Origin: an uncultured Holophagaceae bacterium
GTDB lineage: Bacteria > Acidobacteriota > Holophagae > Holophagales > Holophagaceae
Assembly (NCBI GenBank): GCA_903884655.1
Contig: CAISFO010000053.1
Span: forward strand, 1 to 62,877
Reading direction: 5' to 3'
DNA length: 62,877 bases
Shown: positions 26,983-34,838 of the stretch, one piece after another
Layout of the letters: every line of letters starts with the position of its first letter
How positions within the stretch are numbered: the stretch's first letter is position 1
Notes under the pieces: model-generated
The model's database searches: none
What the model was told of the DNA's origin: nothing
The model's input: only the letters and a program-made list of their open reading frames with translations
Made by a program: the position numbers and the translations under genes

Positions 26983-29514
26983 ATGCGTCTTTGCCTCCTT
27001 CCCCCGTGCCTCTTCCTGATGGGCTCACTGGTCCAGGCAACGCCCCGCAGTCAGGCCCCGGACGCGGCGTGGCTGACCTTCACCACGGACCACTACCGCA
27101 TCCATTGCCCCAAGGTCTTCGAGCCCTTTGGCCGGGAAGTGGCGGGGCGCATCGAGGGCATCCATGCCCAGTACCTGGGCCTCATCGGATTCGTGTATGA
27201 GAAGCCCATCGATGTCCTGATCCTGGACCCCATGCTGGAAGCCAACGGCTCGGCCTGGCCGTTCCTCGATCGACCCTTCGTGGTGCTCTGGAAGACCCCG
27301 CCGGAACCGGATTCGGTCATCGGGCACCACCATGGCTGGGCGGAGCTGGTGCTTGCCCATGAACTGGGCCACATGCACCACCTCTTGCGCCCCTCGAGAC
27401 ATGTGCGGCCCTGGGAACACCTGCTATCGGCCATCGGCCCCGTGACGCGGAAGGCCCCCCGCTGGGTCATCGAGGGGTATGCGACGCTCCTCGAAGGCAA
27501 GCTCACCGGCAGCGGCCGTCCCCATAGCGCCATCCGCGCCTCAGTGCTGCGCCAGTGGGCCATTGAAGGCAAACTTCCCCCCTACGAAGCCCTGAATGAC
27601 ACCAAGGGGTTCCTGGGCGGCAGCATGGCCTACTTGGGAGGCAGCGCCTACCTCGAATGGCTGGAGGCGAAGTCGGGTGATCCCAAGGTGTTGCAGACCT
27701 TTTGGACCCGACTGGCGGGCAAGCGTGATTTCGAGGAAGCCTTCCTGGCCAACTTCGGTTTCCCCCCTATGGACGGCTACCAGCGCTTCTGTGCTGAGCT
27801 GACCCATTCGGCCCTGGAATTGGAACGCCGTGTCCGGTCCGAGGGCCTGCGTGAAGGCGAACTCATCACCCAGCTGAAGGGATGGATGACGGACCTGGCC
27901 CTCAGTCCGGACGGATCGAAGCTGCTGGCCCGGGTGCAGGACCCGAAAAAGCCGGGCCTCTACGTATGGGACTTGAAGGCCAAGCCTCCTGTACCTGTCG
28001 CCAAGGACCCCGAAGAACCGGCGGAACATCCACCCTTGGCCCCCATACTCCCCCCCACTCACCGGCTGGGCCGGATCCATGGGGCGCTGCCCTGGAAGCC
28101 CCTGTGGACTTCCTCGAACACGGTGGCCTACCAGCTGCGCCTGCCCGACTCCGAAGGCGTGCTCCGGCCCAGCATCAAACAGTGGTCCCTGGGAGGGGTT
28201 TCGAGCCCGTCTTCCCCGCCAACTGTCGCCCCATCGCGGCCAGGTTGGAAGGAAGTGGCTGGCATCTGGAACCTGGAAGATGCTCAGGGGAGGCCCCTGA
28301 CCCGCACCCTGGCTGCCGCCTGGAACCCCGTGGCCTCGCCGGATGGCCAGTGGATCTACTACATGCAGCTCAGCGCCTCCGGGCTGCAGATCCGGAGGCT
28401 GGACGCCCACCAGCCACCCCTTGAAGAAAGGCCCCTGCCCAAGGACCCTGCGCTCCCGATGATGGACCAGGTGCTGCCGAAAGCTGACGAGCCGAGCCCC
28501 CTGCCGGGGCCGGTGACGGTCGAACCCCATCCCTACCGCGTGGGGGAAAGCCATCAGGTCATCCCGTTGTTCGGCTTCAGCAACACTCCATCCACCATCA
28601 GCTATGAGCTGGGTGTCGGCGGCAACGACATCCTGGACCGCCTGAACTGGCAGGCACTCGCGGCCCTCGGCAACAGCACAGGTCCCCGCGGAGCCATGCT
28701 GGGCGCGGCCTGGCGAGGCTGGAGCTGGGCCCCGGCCCTTCACCTGTTCTCCTCATTGGACTACCCCTCGCACCAGGATTTCCTCTCCGCCAAGGGCTTC
28801 GACCGAGAGCGCCGCGGTGGGGAATTGGCCTTTGAGCATGAGGATCTTGGCCGTCCGTGCTGGAAGATCCGTCCCACCAGCGCCTTTGAACACATCGCGC
28901 CCGTTGGAGGAGGAGGATTCCTCCGTGTCTTGACAGGCGGGACGGCCTCCTTGGGCAACCAATGGAGCTGGGATGGCGAGGGGTTCCAGGGCTCCACGGA
29001 CCTTCAGGCCTACCAGGGGCGCACCGACGGATCTGCCTGGACCCTCTCCCGACTCGCCATCACCACGGGCTGGATCAATCCCTGGGCGCCACTCACACTC
29101 CGGGCTGAAGTGGGGCGCATCGGAGGCAACCCCACGCCCTTCGACCGCTTCCACCTGGGCGGGATCCAGACTTCGATCGTTCCCGCGAGCCTGGATGCAA
29201 ATCGCGCCGCCCAACCCGCCCTTCCCGCCTACACGGCAGTGGGCAACCGTCTCCAGAACCTGCGTGGAGATTTGGAGCTGGGCTTCGTCACCGCCTACTT
29301 GGAGCTGGCCACCGTCTGGAACGACGCCTCCCCGCGCCCCCCCGCCCAGCGCGTGGCGGGTGTGGAAATCGACAGTCGGAACCTGGCGCTGCCCATGGAT
29401 GTGTTGAGGCGCCTTGCGGGCAACCTTTCCTTCACTCTGGGCATCCATCGACCCCTGGACGGCTTGATGAAGAACCGGACCGTGGGAACCATCAGCGTCA
29501 TCGTGCGGCCCTAG
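26983..29514 (+). CDS. Secreted gluzincin-type metalloprotease with propeller-like middle and C-terminal barrel
   Basis: The 843-residue product has a signal peptide, then a zinc-protease domain. HELGH at 126-130 gives two His ligands and the catalytic Glu, and WVIEGYA at 161-167 supplies Glu164 as the likely third ligand. This is the peptidase MA-like pattern. Residues 285-470 contain strand repeats with TolB/WD40 character (LALSPDGSKLLARVQD, SPDGQWIYYMQLS). The C-terminal 320 residues look like an outer-membrane barrel (AAWRGWSWAPALHLFSSLDYP). The fold order protease-propeller-barrel is unusual. It is divergent from apbE across a Fur-like box. The next gene starts directly after its stop (TAGATG). 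Confidence 0.75.
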   Translation: MRLCLLPPCLFLMGSLVQATPRSQAPDAAWLTFTTDHYRIHCPKVFEPFGREVAGRIEGIHAQYLGLIGFVYEKPIDVLILDPMLEANGSAWPFLDRPFVVLWKTPPEPDSVIGHHHGWAELVLAHELGHMHHLLRPSRHVRPWEHLLSAIGPVTRKAPRWVIEGYATLLEGKLTGSGRPHSAIRASVLRQWAIEGKLPPYEALNDTKGFLGGSMAYLGGSAYLEWLEAKSGDPKVLQTFWTRLAGKRDFEEAFLANFGFPPMDGYQRFCAELTHSALELERRVRSEGLREGELITQLKGWMTDLALSPDGSKLLARVQDPKKPGLYVWDLKAKPPVPVAKDPEEPAEHPPLAPILPPTHRLGRIHGALPWKPLWTSSNTVAYQLRLPDSEGVLRPSIKQWSLGGVSSPSSPPTVAPSRPGWKEVAGIWNLEDAQGRPLTRTLAAAWNPVASPDGQWIYYMQLSASGLQIRRLDAHQPPLEERPLPKDPALPMMDQVLPKADEPSPLPGPVTVEPHPYRVGESHQVIPLFGFSNTPSTISYELGVGGNDILDRLNWQALAALGNSTGPRGAMLGAAWRGWSWAPALHLFSSLDYPSHQDFLSAKGFDRERRGGELAFEHEDLGRPCWKIRPTSAFEHIAPVGGGGFLRVLTGGTASLGNQWSWDGEGFQGSTDLQAYQGRTDGSAWTLSRLAITTGWINPWAPLTLRAEVGRIGGNPTPFDRFHLGGIQTSIVPASLDANRAAQPALPAYTAVGNRLQNLRGDLELGFVTAYLELATVWNDASPRPPAQRVAGVEIDSRNLALPMDVLRRLAGNLSFTLGIHRPLDGLMKNRTVGTISVIVRP

Positions 29515-30699
29515 ATGCCCTTTTTCATCGCGCTCATTCTCATCTTCCTCATCCAGTGGTTCCACCTCCGCCTGCTCAGACTGGAACTGCCGGACCGCGC
29601 CCATCGCTGGCTGCCCTGGGCCCTCGGCCTGGCCCACTTGCCCCTGGCTCTGTTCGCGCTCATGCGTATCTCCGGTGTGGGGACACATGGGGCCTTGCCG
29701 CTCCTGCGCGCCCTGGCGCGTGGGGGATTCTACTTCCAGGCCTTCACGGTGCTGCACCTGCTCATCGGCATGGTGTCGGAGGGGCTGTGGCGAATCTTCC
29801 ACCGGACCTCGGACCCAGCCTCTGAACCCGAAGCTGCCGTGGATCCCGGGCGCCGCACCTTCCTGCGCACGGCGGCCTTGGCCAGCACCGGAGCTGCTGC
29901 GGCCTTCGGATCAGTCGGTGGCAGAGAGGCCTTTGGAGATCCCGAGATCACCCGGAAGGTCCTCTCCTTCTCCGACCTTCCGCCCGGCCTGGATGGCCTG
30001 CGAATGGCCCACTTGAGTGACCTCCACGCAGGGCCGCTGGTGGGTCCTGACACCCTGGCGCGCTGGCGGGTGCTCACGGAACGGGAGCATCCAGAGCTCC
30101 TGCTGTTCACCGGAGATTTGGTGGACAGTCGTCCCGAAGAACTGCAGCCCATCCTTGATGCCTTCCAGGGATTGCTCCCCCCCTTGGGCCGTTACGCAGT
30201 GCTGGGCAACCACGACTACTTCGACGATCCCCGTCCCATCTGGCGCGACCTCGAGCGCGATGGCATCCGATGCCTGGAGAACGCTGCTGCCCTGGTGCAG
30301 CGGGGTGGCGACACCCTGGCCATCCTGGGGCTGCAGGACCCCATGGCCAGGAATGGCCGGTTCCGCCGCCTGGTCTTTGGGCCGGGACCGAGGCCCGCCG
30401 AAGCCACCCGGGACCTTCCGGCCAAGGCCTTCCGCATCTGCCTCAACCACCGTCCCACCGAGTGGGAGCAGGCCCTGACGGCCGGCGCCCGACTCACCCT
30501 GTCTGGGCACACCCACGGCGGCCAGATCAATCCCATCCCCGGATGGAGCAGCGCGCGCCTGATCGGCCCCCGGACCCATGGCCTCTACCGGGAAGGTGAT
30601 GATCTGCTGTATGTGAGCCGTGGCCTGGGTGTGGTGGGCCTGCCCCTCCGCATCGGGGCGCCACCGGAACTCGTCATCCTGACCCTGAGGCGCGGCTAG
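29515..30699 (+). CDS. Membrane-anchored calcineurin-like metallophosphoesterase
   Basis: The 394-residue protein has several N-terminal membrane helices (residues 1-95). After a twin-Arg-like segment (RRTFLRTAA) and a short Ala-rich stretch comes the phosphoesterase domain, with motifs in the right order: DLHAGP, GDLVDSR, GNHDYFD and SGHTHGGQINP. These residues bind two metals. The layout matches the YkuE/YaeI group, several of which act on lipid-linked substrates at the membrane surface; the true substrate here is unknown. It starts right after the upstream protease stop and overlaps the convergent anti-sigma gene by four bases. Confidence 0.88.
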   Translation: MPFFIALILIFLIQWFHLRLLRLELPDRAHRWLPWALGLAHLPLALFALMRISGVGTHGALPLLRALARGGFYFQAFTVLHLLIGMVSEGLWRIFHRTSDPASEPEAAVDPGRRTFLRTAALASTGAAAAFGSVGGREAFGDPEITRKVLSFSDLPPGLDGLRMAHLSDLHAGPLVGPDTLARWRVLTEREHPELLLFTGDLVDSRPEELQPILDAFQGLLPPLGRYAVLGNHDYFDDPRPIWRDLERDGIRCLENAAALVQRGGDTLAILGLQDPMARNGRFRRLVFGPGPRPAEATRDLPAKAFRICLNHRPTEWEQALTAGARLTLSGHTHGGQINPIPGWSSARLIGPRTHGLYREGDDLLYVSRGLGVVGLPLRIGAPPELVILTLRRG

Positions 30700-30950
30700 G
30701 ACTGTTGCCGCTTCAACCGGGTCTGGATTTCCGCCAGCGCCCGGGACGCCTCCTCGGGTGCAGCCTCAGGCGGAGCCAGGGCGCGCTTCGCCAAACCAGG
30801 CAAGGCTCTCAAGCCACGCAAGAACCCAGCGCACACGTGGCAGAAGAAGAGATGGATCCAGATACCGATCCTGCGGGGGAGGGGCAGGGTTCCCTCGGCG
30901 TATTCAGTGAGCTGGGTCTGCACTTCGCGGCAGGAGGGCAGGAGCGTCAT
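30696..30950 (-). CDS. Small soluble zinc-binding anti-sigma factor
   Basis: The longest frame is 125 codons, but the ATG at 30950 overlaps the stop of the sigma-factor gene (ATGA) and yields 84 residues. It carries the ZAS-type pattern C7, H33-x3-C37-x2-C40 (HLFFCHVC). No membrane helix of convincing length is present apart from a short hydrophobic patch around that motif, so it is probably cytoplasmic. Zinc anti-sigma factors of this type sense redox or metal stress and release their sigma partner. The adjacent sigma-factor gene and shared operon with the MNIO genes support that role. Confidence 0.8.
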   Translation of the reverse strand: MTLLPSCREVQTQLTEYAEGTLPLPRRIGIWIHLFFCHVCAGFLRGLRALPGLAKRALAPPEAAPEEASRALAEIQTRLKRQQS

Positions 30951-31564
30951 GGGTGGCCTCCCAGGACAAATGTCCGGAGGCGGGCCTGCAGCAGGGTTCG
31001 GGAACGGTGGAGCCGCTGGCGAACAGCAGCGGGCGTGAGTTGCAGGTGCCGTGCAATATCGTCGGTCTCCCACTCCTCAAGATCTTTCAGCACAAATACC
31101 ATGCGGTGGGAGTCCGGCAGCTCGTCGAGGGCCCGGGTCAGGCACTCCCGCATTTCCTGACGCTCCACCAGCTGGTGCGCCTGGGCCTCCTCCTGCCATT
31201 CGGGGGTACGGTCCTGTTCCGTGTGGTGGCCCCGCTCGTCGAAGGGTCCGATAGCCAGCCCCTCGGCTCGCTCCATGTCATGGAGGCGTACCCGGCTCCT
31301 GCGCACCATGAGTGCCGCGTTGAGGCAGATTTTGTAGCCCCAGCTGCTGAAGCGGCTGCGGCCCTCGAACCTGGGCAGATCGCGGTGGATGCTCATGAGG
31401 GCGTCCTGGAGTGCATCCTGAGTATCGGCGGTGTTGCCGAGGATGCGCTGGATCCCGTTGTGAAAGAGGGCGAGGTGGGGCTGGACCAGCGCGCCGAAGG
31501 CATCCGAGTCGCCCGTGGCGGCCAGCTGGATCAACTCTGTTTCGGTCCGGGGGGCTTCCGTCAT
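30947..31564 (-). CDS. ECF-type RNA polymerase sigma factor
   Basis: The 205-residue protein has sigma region 2 (residues 10-90, with DTQDALQDALMSIHRDLPRFEGRSRFSSWGYKICLNAA) and region 4 (140-198) containing the helix-turn-helix DDIARHLQLTPAAVRQRLHRSR. There is no region 1 or 3, as expected for an ECF factor. It is the penultimate gene of the bufferin-like operon, just upstream of its anti-sigma factor and 41 bases after yceI. It probably directs transcription from the promoter ahead of the precursor peptide, an autoregulatory loop inferred from gene order. Confidence 0.9.
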   Translation of the reverse strand: MTEAPRTETELIQLAATGDSDAFGALVQPHLALFHNGIQRILGNTADTQDALQDALMSIHRDLPRFEGRSRFSSWGYKICLNAALMVRRSRVRLHDMERAEGLAIGPFDERGHHTEQDRTPEWQEEAQAHQLVERQEMRECLTRALDELPDSHRMVFVLKDLEEWETDDIARHLQLTPAAVRQRLHRSRTLLQARLRTFVLGGHP

Positions 31565-31605
31565 GCCGCTGCCAGTGTCAGCGGCGACCCTTCCAGTGGC
31601 AAGCG

Positions 31606-32232
31606 CTACTTCTTGGAAGGGCCCTTTTTTACTCTGGCGGCCCCAGGTTTCAAGGCTGGCGCCGGATCCTCGAAGAAGCCCACCAGCAGAAGGTCCAACT
31701 CCACCGGTCGCTTCAGGCTGATCTTGGCCGCCACGCTGTCCGCACCAATGCCGTACTCCAGCCGGTCCAGGGGCACGGTGGCCCGGTACGACCAGGTGCG
31801 GGTGCCCGCCCCGTTCATGCCTTCCGCGGACACGAACGCCAATTCCAGGTCCTTGGTCACGCCATGCATGGTGAGGGTGCCTCGAACCACCAGGCGGTCT
31901 CCCTCCCGGCGAACGCTCTGCGAGGTGAAGGTGATCTTGGGGTACTTGGCGGCATCGAAGAAATCCGCCGTCCGGAGGTGGTTGTCCCGGGTTGCATTCG
32001 CTGTGTTGATGGACTTGGTGTCGATCTCGAGCAGGACCTTCGCCCCTTCGGGGGCCGCGGGATCCCCCGTGATGTCCGCCTTGTATCGCGTGAATCGGCC
32101 CGGCACATCGAAGAGCAGGGTCGAGGCCTTGAATCCCAGCACTGTATGGTTGTCATCCGCACGGAAGACCTTGGTTTGGGCCAGAAGAGGGAGGGCCAGC
32201 AGCAGGACTGCCAGGAAGGAGCGAAGAAGCAT
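31606..32232 (-). CDS. YceI-family periplasmic lipocalin-like protein
   Basis: The 208-residue product has a signal peptide (MLLRSFLAVLLLALPLLAQ) and the YceI barrel pattern. It begins with DDNHTVLGFKAS, and later segments KITFTSQSVRREG and LTMHGVTKDLELAF match the family. YceI proteins bind polyisoprenoid-type lipids or quinones in the periplasm and are often induced by stress. It is 14 bases downstream of the DUF2063 gene, in the same operon as the MNIO system, which suggests a role in the same stress response. The C-terminal tail is rich in Lys. Confidence 0.9.
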   Translation of the reverse strand: MLLRSFLAVLLLALPLLAQTKVFRADDNHTVLGFKASTLLFDVPGRFTRYKADITGDPAAPEGAKVLLEIDTKSINTANATRDNHLRTADFFDAAKYPKITFTSQSVRREGDRLVVRGTLTMHGVTKDLELAFVSAEGMNGAGTRTWSYRATVPLDRLEYGIGADSVAAKISLKRPVELDLLLVGFFEDPAPALKPGAARVKKGPSKK

Positions 32233-32246
32233 GGAGGCCTCGCGGG

Positions 32247-33029
32247 CTAGGTGGGTGATTGGAAGCCTGCGATGGCGCCAGCCCGGCGAAGGTCGCAGAG
32301 CAGGTCCAGGGCAGGGCTGAGGCTGGGGAGGTTCAGGGCTTCGGCTGCCTGCGCCAACGGCATGGTCTGGGCCAGTACCAGCAACGCGGAGGTGGCCGGT
32401 GTGAGCTCCTTCAAGCGGGCTTCGCCTGCGCAGTCCCGGTAGGCAAGCAGGTGGGTGGGTCGGGCTTCAGGAATCGGTGCAGCCTCGCTCACGCGGTGAA
32501 CGGCATGGGCGTACGAGACCACCTGGGTAGCCGGATCCAACACCACGAGGTCCGCTGGCCCGGGCTCGACGTGGAGCCCCTGAAGTGGCTCCGCATCCGG
32601 GAACCTTGTCACCAGCACCTCGAGGAGTTCTGCATGGGCCAGTTCCAGCAGAAACGGCCAGCGCTCCTGTCCCCAGCCGGTGGCGACAAGCCATCCCAGG
32701 AAGGCCGGGGCTATGTCCCGGTAGTGGCAGCTGCGCACCACCCGTGCATCCAGGAAGGCCTGGATGCAGGCATCCCACAGCCCCTGCTCGCCAAGGAGGG
32801 CCTTGAGAACCGGGAACATGTCCTCGAGCGGATCGATGAGGCTCATGCGGGCCAGCTCCCGGTAGGTCAGCATGCCGGGGCTCTGGTCCCGGAAGGAGCC
32901 CTGGTCGGCACTGGAGAGCTCCTGGCGCCGAGCCACGCGGCCTGGATCCGCCTCGAGGGCAGCTTCATCTTCATCCAGCACCAGGGAAGCCATGGCCCGC
33001 TGCAGGCGGAGGGTCCGGGGTTCAATCAT
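32247..33029 (-). CDS. DUF2063 partner protein of the MNIO oxidase (BufC/HvfC-like)
   Basis: The 260-residue protein has the DUF2063 layout. An N-terminal helical domain (residues 1-95, with LTYRELARMSLIDPLEDMFPVLKALLG) is followed by a C-terminal alpha/beta part ending in a winged-helix-like segment (LSPALDLLCDLRRAGAIAGF). This family partners DUF692/MNIO enzymes (BufC, HvfC, MbnC-like) and is thought to help recognise the precursor peptide. Its start overlaps the end of the MNIO gene by eight bases, giving translational coupling. Confidence 0.88.
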   Translation of the reverse strand: MIEPRTLRLQRAMASLVLDEDEAALEADPGRVARRQELSSADQGSFRDQSPGMLTYRELARMSLIDPLEDMFPVLKALLGEQGLWDACIQAFLDARVVRSCHYRDIAPAFLGWLVATGWGQERWPFLLELAHAELLEVLVTRFPDAEPLQGLHVEPGPADLVVLDPATQVVSYAHAVHRVSEAAPIPEARPTHLLAYRDCAGEARLKELTPATSALLVLAQTMPLAQAAEALNLPSLSPALDLLCDLRRAGAIAGFQSPT

Positions 33030-33873
33030 GACGAACCCCGCTCAGGGCCAGGGCCGCCTCGTAGGCAACCTGGATCCTTGCCCGTTCGGCCAGCAGCTCT
33101 TGGAAATCGGGGATGTGGTTGTCTCGCTCCAGCAGCACTGGCACCGGCCGACCAAGGCGCTCCAGCGTCCATTGCATCAGGTCGATGACGGGGTCGATGA
33201 CCTCGGCGCCATGGGTGTCCACCGTGATGTCCCCGAATTTCTTATGCCCCGCGATGTGGATTTGCGCCACCCGGTCCAGTGGCATGCGGGACAGCCAGTC
33301 TTTCGGGTCAAATCCGAAATTGAGGGCGTTGACATAGACGTTATTGACGTCCAGCAACCAGCCCACATCCGCTCCCTCCAGAACCGCGGAAACGAAGTCG
33401 GCTTCGTCCATTTCGGCGGCGCCCAGCTCGGCGTAGTAGGTGATGTTCTCCAGGAGGAGCGGAACGGGGAGCCGGGACTGGAGGGCTCGCGCCCTGCCGA
33501 TGGTGTGCAGCACAGCCTCCCGGGTGAACAGGAGTGGCAGAAGCTCGTGCAGGCAGTTCCCGTCTACCGAGGTGAAGCAGAGATGCTCCGAATGCCAGGG
33601 CGTATTCGTGTGGACGAGGAAGTCGCCGAGGTCCGTCAGGTAATCCTCGTCCCAGGGATCGAAGCCACCCACGGACATGGCCAGTCCGTGAGTGAGCACA
33701 GGATCCCGCTCGAGGATGGCGCAGGCCAGGCGGTGGTGCCGACCCCCGTCTCCTATCAGGTTCTCAGGACAGGTTTCCCAGAAGGGCACTCCGTGGCCCT
33801 CCATCCCTGCTACCTGCTCAAGGTGTGGACGGCGAAGTCCAAGCCCTACGCCGGCAAACCTGTCCTGAGCCAT
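33022..33873 (-). CDS. MNIO-family (DUF692) peptide-modifying iron oxidase (BufB/HvfB-like)
   Basis: The 283-residue protein is a TIM-barrel iron enzyme of the DUF692/MNIO family. These enzymes oxidise cysteine residues in precursor peptides, giving oxazolone/thioamide, thiooxazole or related groups. Family signatures with likely metal ligands are H62 (THGLAMSVGG), H97 (SEHLCF), E142 (LENIT), D175 (LLDVNNVYVN), H210 (HIAGH), D219 and H221 (DTHG) and E249 (LLERD). A segment NALNFGFDP has Phe where I recall His in many relatives; I have not verified this. It lies between the Cys-repeat precursor (18 bases upstream) and the DUF2063 partner. Confidence 0.93.
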   Translation of the reverse strand: MAQDRFAGVGLGLRRPHLEQVAGMEGHGVPFWETCPENLIGDGGRHHRLACAILERDPVLTHGLAMSVGGFDPWDEDYLTDLGDFLVHTNTPWHSEHLCFTSVDGNCLHELLPLLFTREAVLHTIGRARALQSRLPVPLLLENITYYAELGAAEMDEADFVSAVLEGADVGWLLDVNNVYVNALNFGFDPKDWLSRMPLDRVAQIHIAGHKKFGDITVDTHGAEVIDPVIDLMQWTLERLGRPVPVLLERDNHIPDFQELLAERARIQVAYEAALALSGVRHD

Positions 33874-33891
33874 GACATCCCCCTCTGCCGG

Positions 33892-34281
33892 TCACTTGGG
33901 TTCGGCTTCCTTCTTGTCCTTGCCGCAGGAGCCTTCCTTCTTGTCTTTCCCGCAGGAACCATCTTTCTTGTCCTTGCCGCAGGAAGCGTCCTTCTTGGCC
34001 TTCTTGTCCTTGCTGCCGCAGGAGCCCTTGCCGCAGGAACCGTCCTTCTTGGCCTTCTTGTCCTTGCTGCCACAGGAGCCTTTGCCGCAGGAGCCATCCT
34101 TGGCCTTGTCGGGGGCCTTGCCCTCCTCTTTGGACCCGTTGGCCCCGCAGCTCCCAGTCATGGTGAATGCGGATGCAGCAGTGAATCCCTCCACGGCAGT
34201 GGCGCCGATGGTGGGGGCACCGGCACCCAGGAAGGAACCCGCCGTGAAGAGGGTGGCGGCACCGATGAGTTTGGTGATCAT
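33892..34281 (-). CDS. Cys-repeat RiPP precursor peptide (bufferin/HvfA-like)
   Basis: The ATG at 34281 has GGAGG four bases upstream (34290-34286) and gives 129 residues; the longer frame has no support. A signal-like hydrophobic leader (residues 1-40) is followed by a Lys/Gly/Ser-rich tail with eight cysteines (45, 65, 70, 83, 88, 101, 110, 119). All sit in S-C-G context: two identical 18-residue units (62-79 and 80-97, each with DGSCGKGSCG), then three nine-residue units (98-124, DASCGKDKK, DGSCGKDKK, EGSCGKDKK). These resemble the EGKCG motif modified by MNIO enzymes. It is the first gene of the operon; the modifying oxidase starts 18 bases later. Export and metal binding are expected by analogy. 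Confidence 0.88.
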   Translation of the reverse strand: MITKLIGAATLFTAGSFLGAGAPTIGATAVEGFTAASAFTMTGSCGANGSKEEGKAPDKAKDGSCGKGSCGSKDKKAKKDGSCGKGSCGSKDKKAKKDASCGKDKKDGSCGKDKKEGSCGKDKKEAEPK

Positions 34282-34436
34282 GGATCCTCCGCGCGGCCAA
34301 GGCCGCAGCAGGGGCCGCACGGCGGCCCCGTTGATGGAACAGGACAAGGTCTTCCCGGACAGCCCGAGCAGAACCAAGGTGCTGTTGTTAACCCTTTCGG
34401 TGCACCCTTGCCGGCCATTGTGACATTTTTTTATCT
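34282..34436 (-). promoter_or_regulatory. Leader and promoter region of the bufferin-like operon
   Basis: The 155 bases between the DCC gene stop and the precursor start contain no gene. Reading the minus strand, a short A-rich stretch precedes GTCACA (34424-34419) and, 19 bases on, CGAA (34399-34396), a loose ECF-type -35/-10 pair. A clear GGAGG sits at 34290-34286. If the ECF sigma encoded in the operon acts on its own promoter, this is the place to look. The hexamer assignment is weak. Confidence 0.35.
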
Positions 34437-34838
34437 CTATGATTCGAATCGTTCGTCGTGTGGCCACTTATCCATGGGACATGGACGTATCCGAGGCCGC
34501 CATCGAGCCACTCGGTCGTAGGCCGCGTCACGCCATCCTTCGGGAATCCATGACAGCATGATGCCCAGGAGAGCCCAAGCCGGGCCCATTCTCCCCAGGA
34601 GATGCACCACGGCACTGGAGCGGACCCGCAGGGGCTGGCCGGGCGCCAGGATCAGGATGCTATCCGGAAGACCGCTCCTCACCTCGGCTGGCACCAGCCG
34701 GTCAAAGGCCCTGCCGCCCAGCGGCGCGAACCGGATGCCCCCGGAGCGATCATGCCTCGCGGCGAAGCGCACGATGCCGTGGCAGAGGCCACAGGTGCCG
34801 TCGTAGAAGAGCCAAGTCAGCCCTTGATCAGCACCCAC
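34437..34838 (-). CDS. DCC-family (DUF393) thiol-disulfide oxidoreductase-like protein
   Basis: The family starts just before the motif YDGTCGLCH, here close to the N-terminus, with its CxxC. I choose the GTG at 34838 (133 residues), which overlaps the preceding GDT1 gene by 22 bases. An ATG at 34874 would add twelve residues and a 58-base overlap. After the motif comes a mixed alpha/beta part (GGIRFAPLGGRAFDRLVP, SILILAPGQPLRVRSSAVVHLL) and a hydrophobic helix. DUF393 proteins are small redox proteins of unclear substrate. It lies upstream of the bufferin-like operon, 155 bases from its precursor gene. Confidence 0.75.
   Translation of the reverse strand: MGADQGLTWLFYDGTCGLCHGIVRFAARHDRSGGIRFAPLGGRAFDRLVPAEVRSGLPDSILILAPGQPLRVRSSAVVHLLGRMGPAWALLGIMLSWIPEGWRDAAYDRVARWRPRIRPCPMDKWPHDERFES

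Noticed and set aside
27541..29802. Two long minus-strand frames (27541-28743 and 28753-29802)
   Set aside because: Both are antisense to the HELGH protein and lack ribosome-binding sites or family patterns.
30953..32320. 455-codon plus-strand frame
   Set aside because: It covers the sigma factor and yceI antisense; these have coupled starts and clear motifs.
33892..34110. Short direct repeats resembling a CRISPR array
   Set aside because: The repeats are in-frame codons for GSCGK units, adjacent without unique spacers, and no cas gene is near.
32872..34521. 549-codon plus-strand frame
   Set aside because: Its hydrophobic-looking repeats are the antisense of the GSCGK-encoding repeats of the precursor gene.
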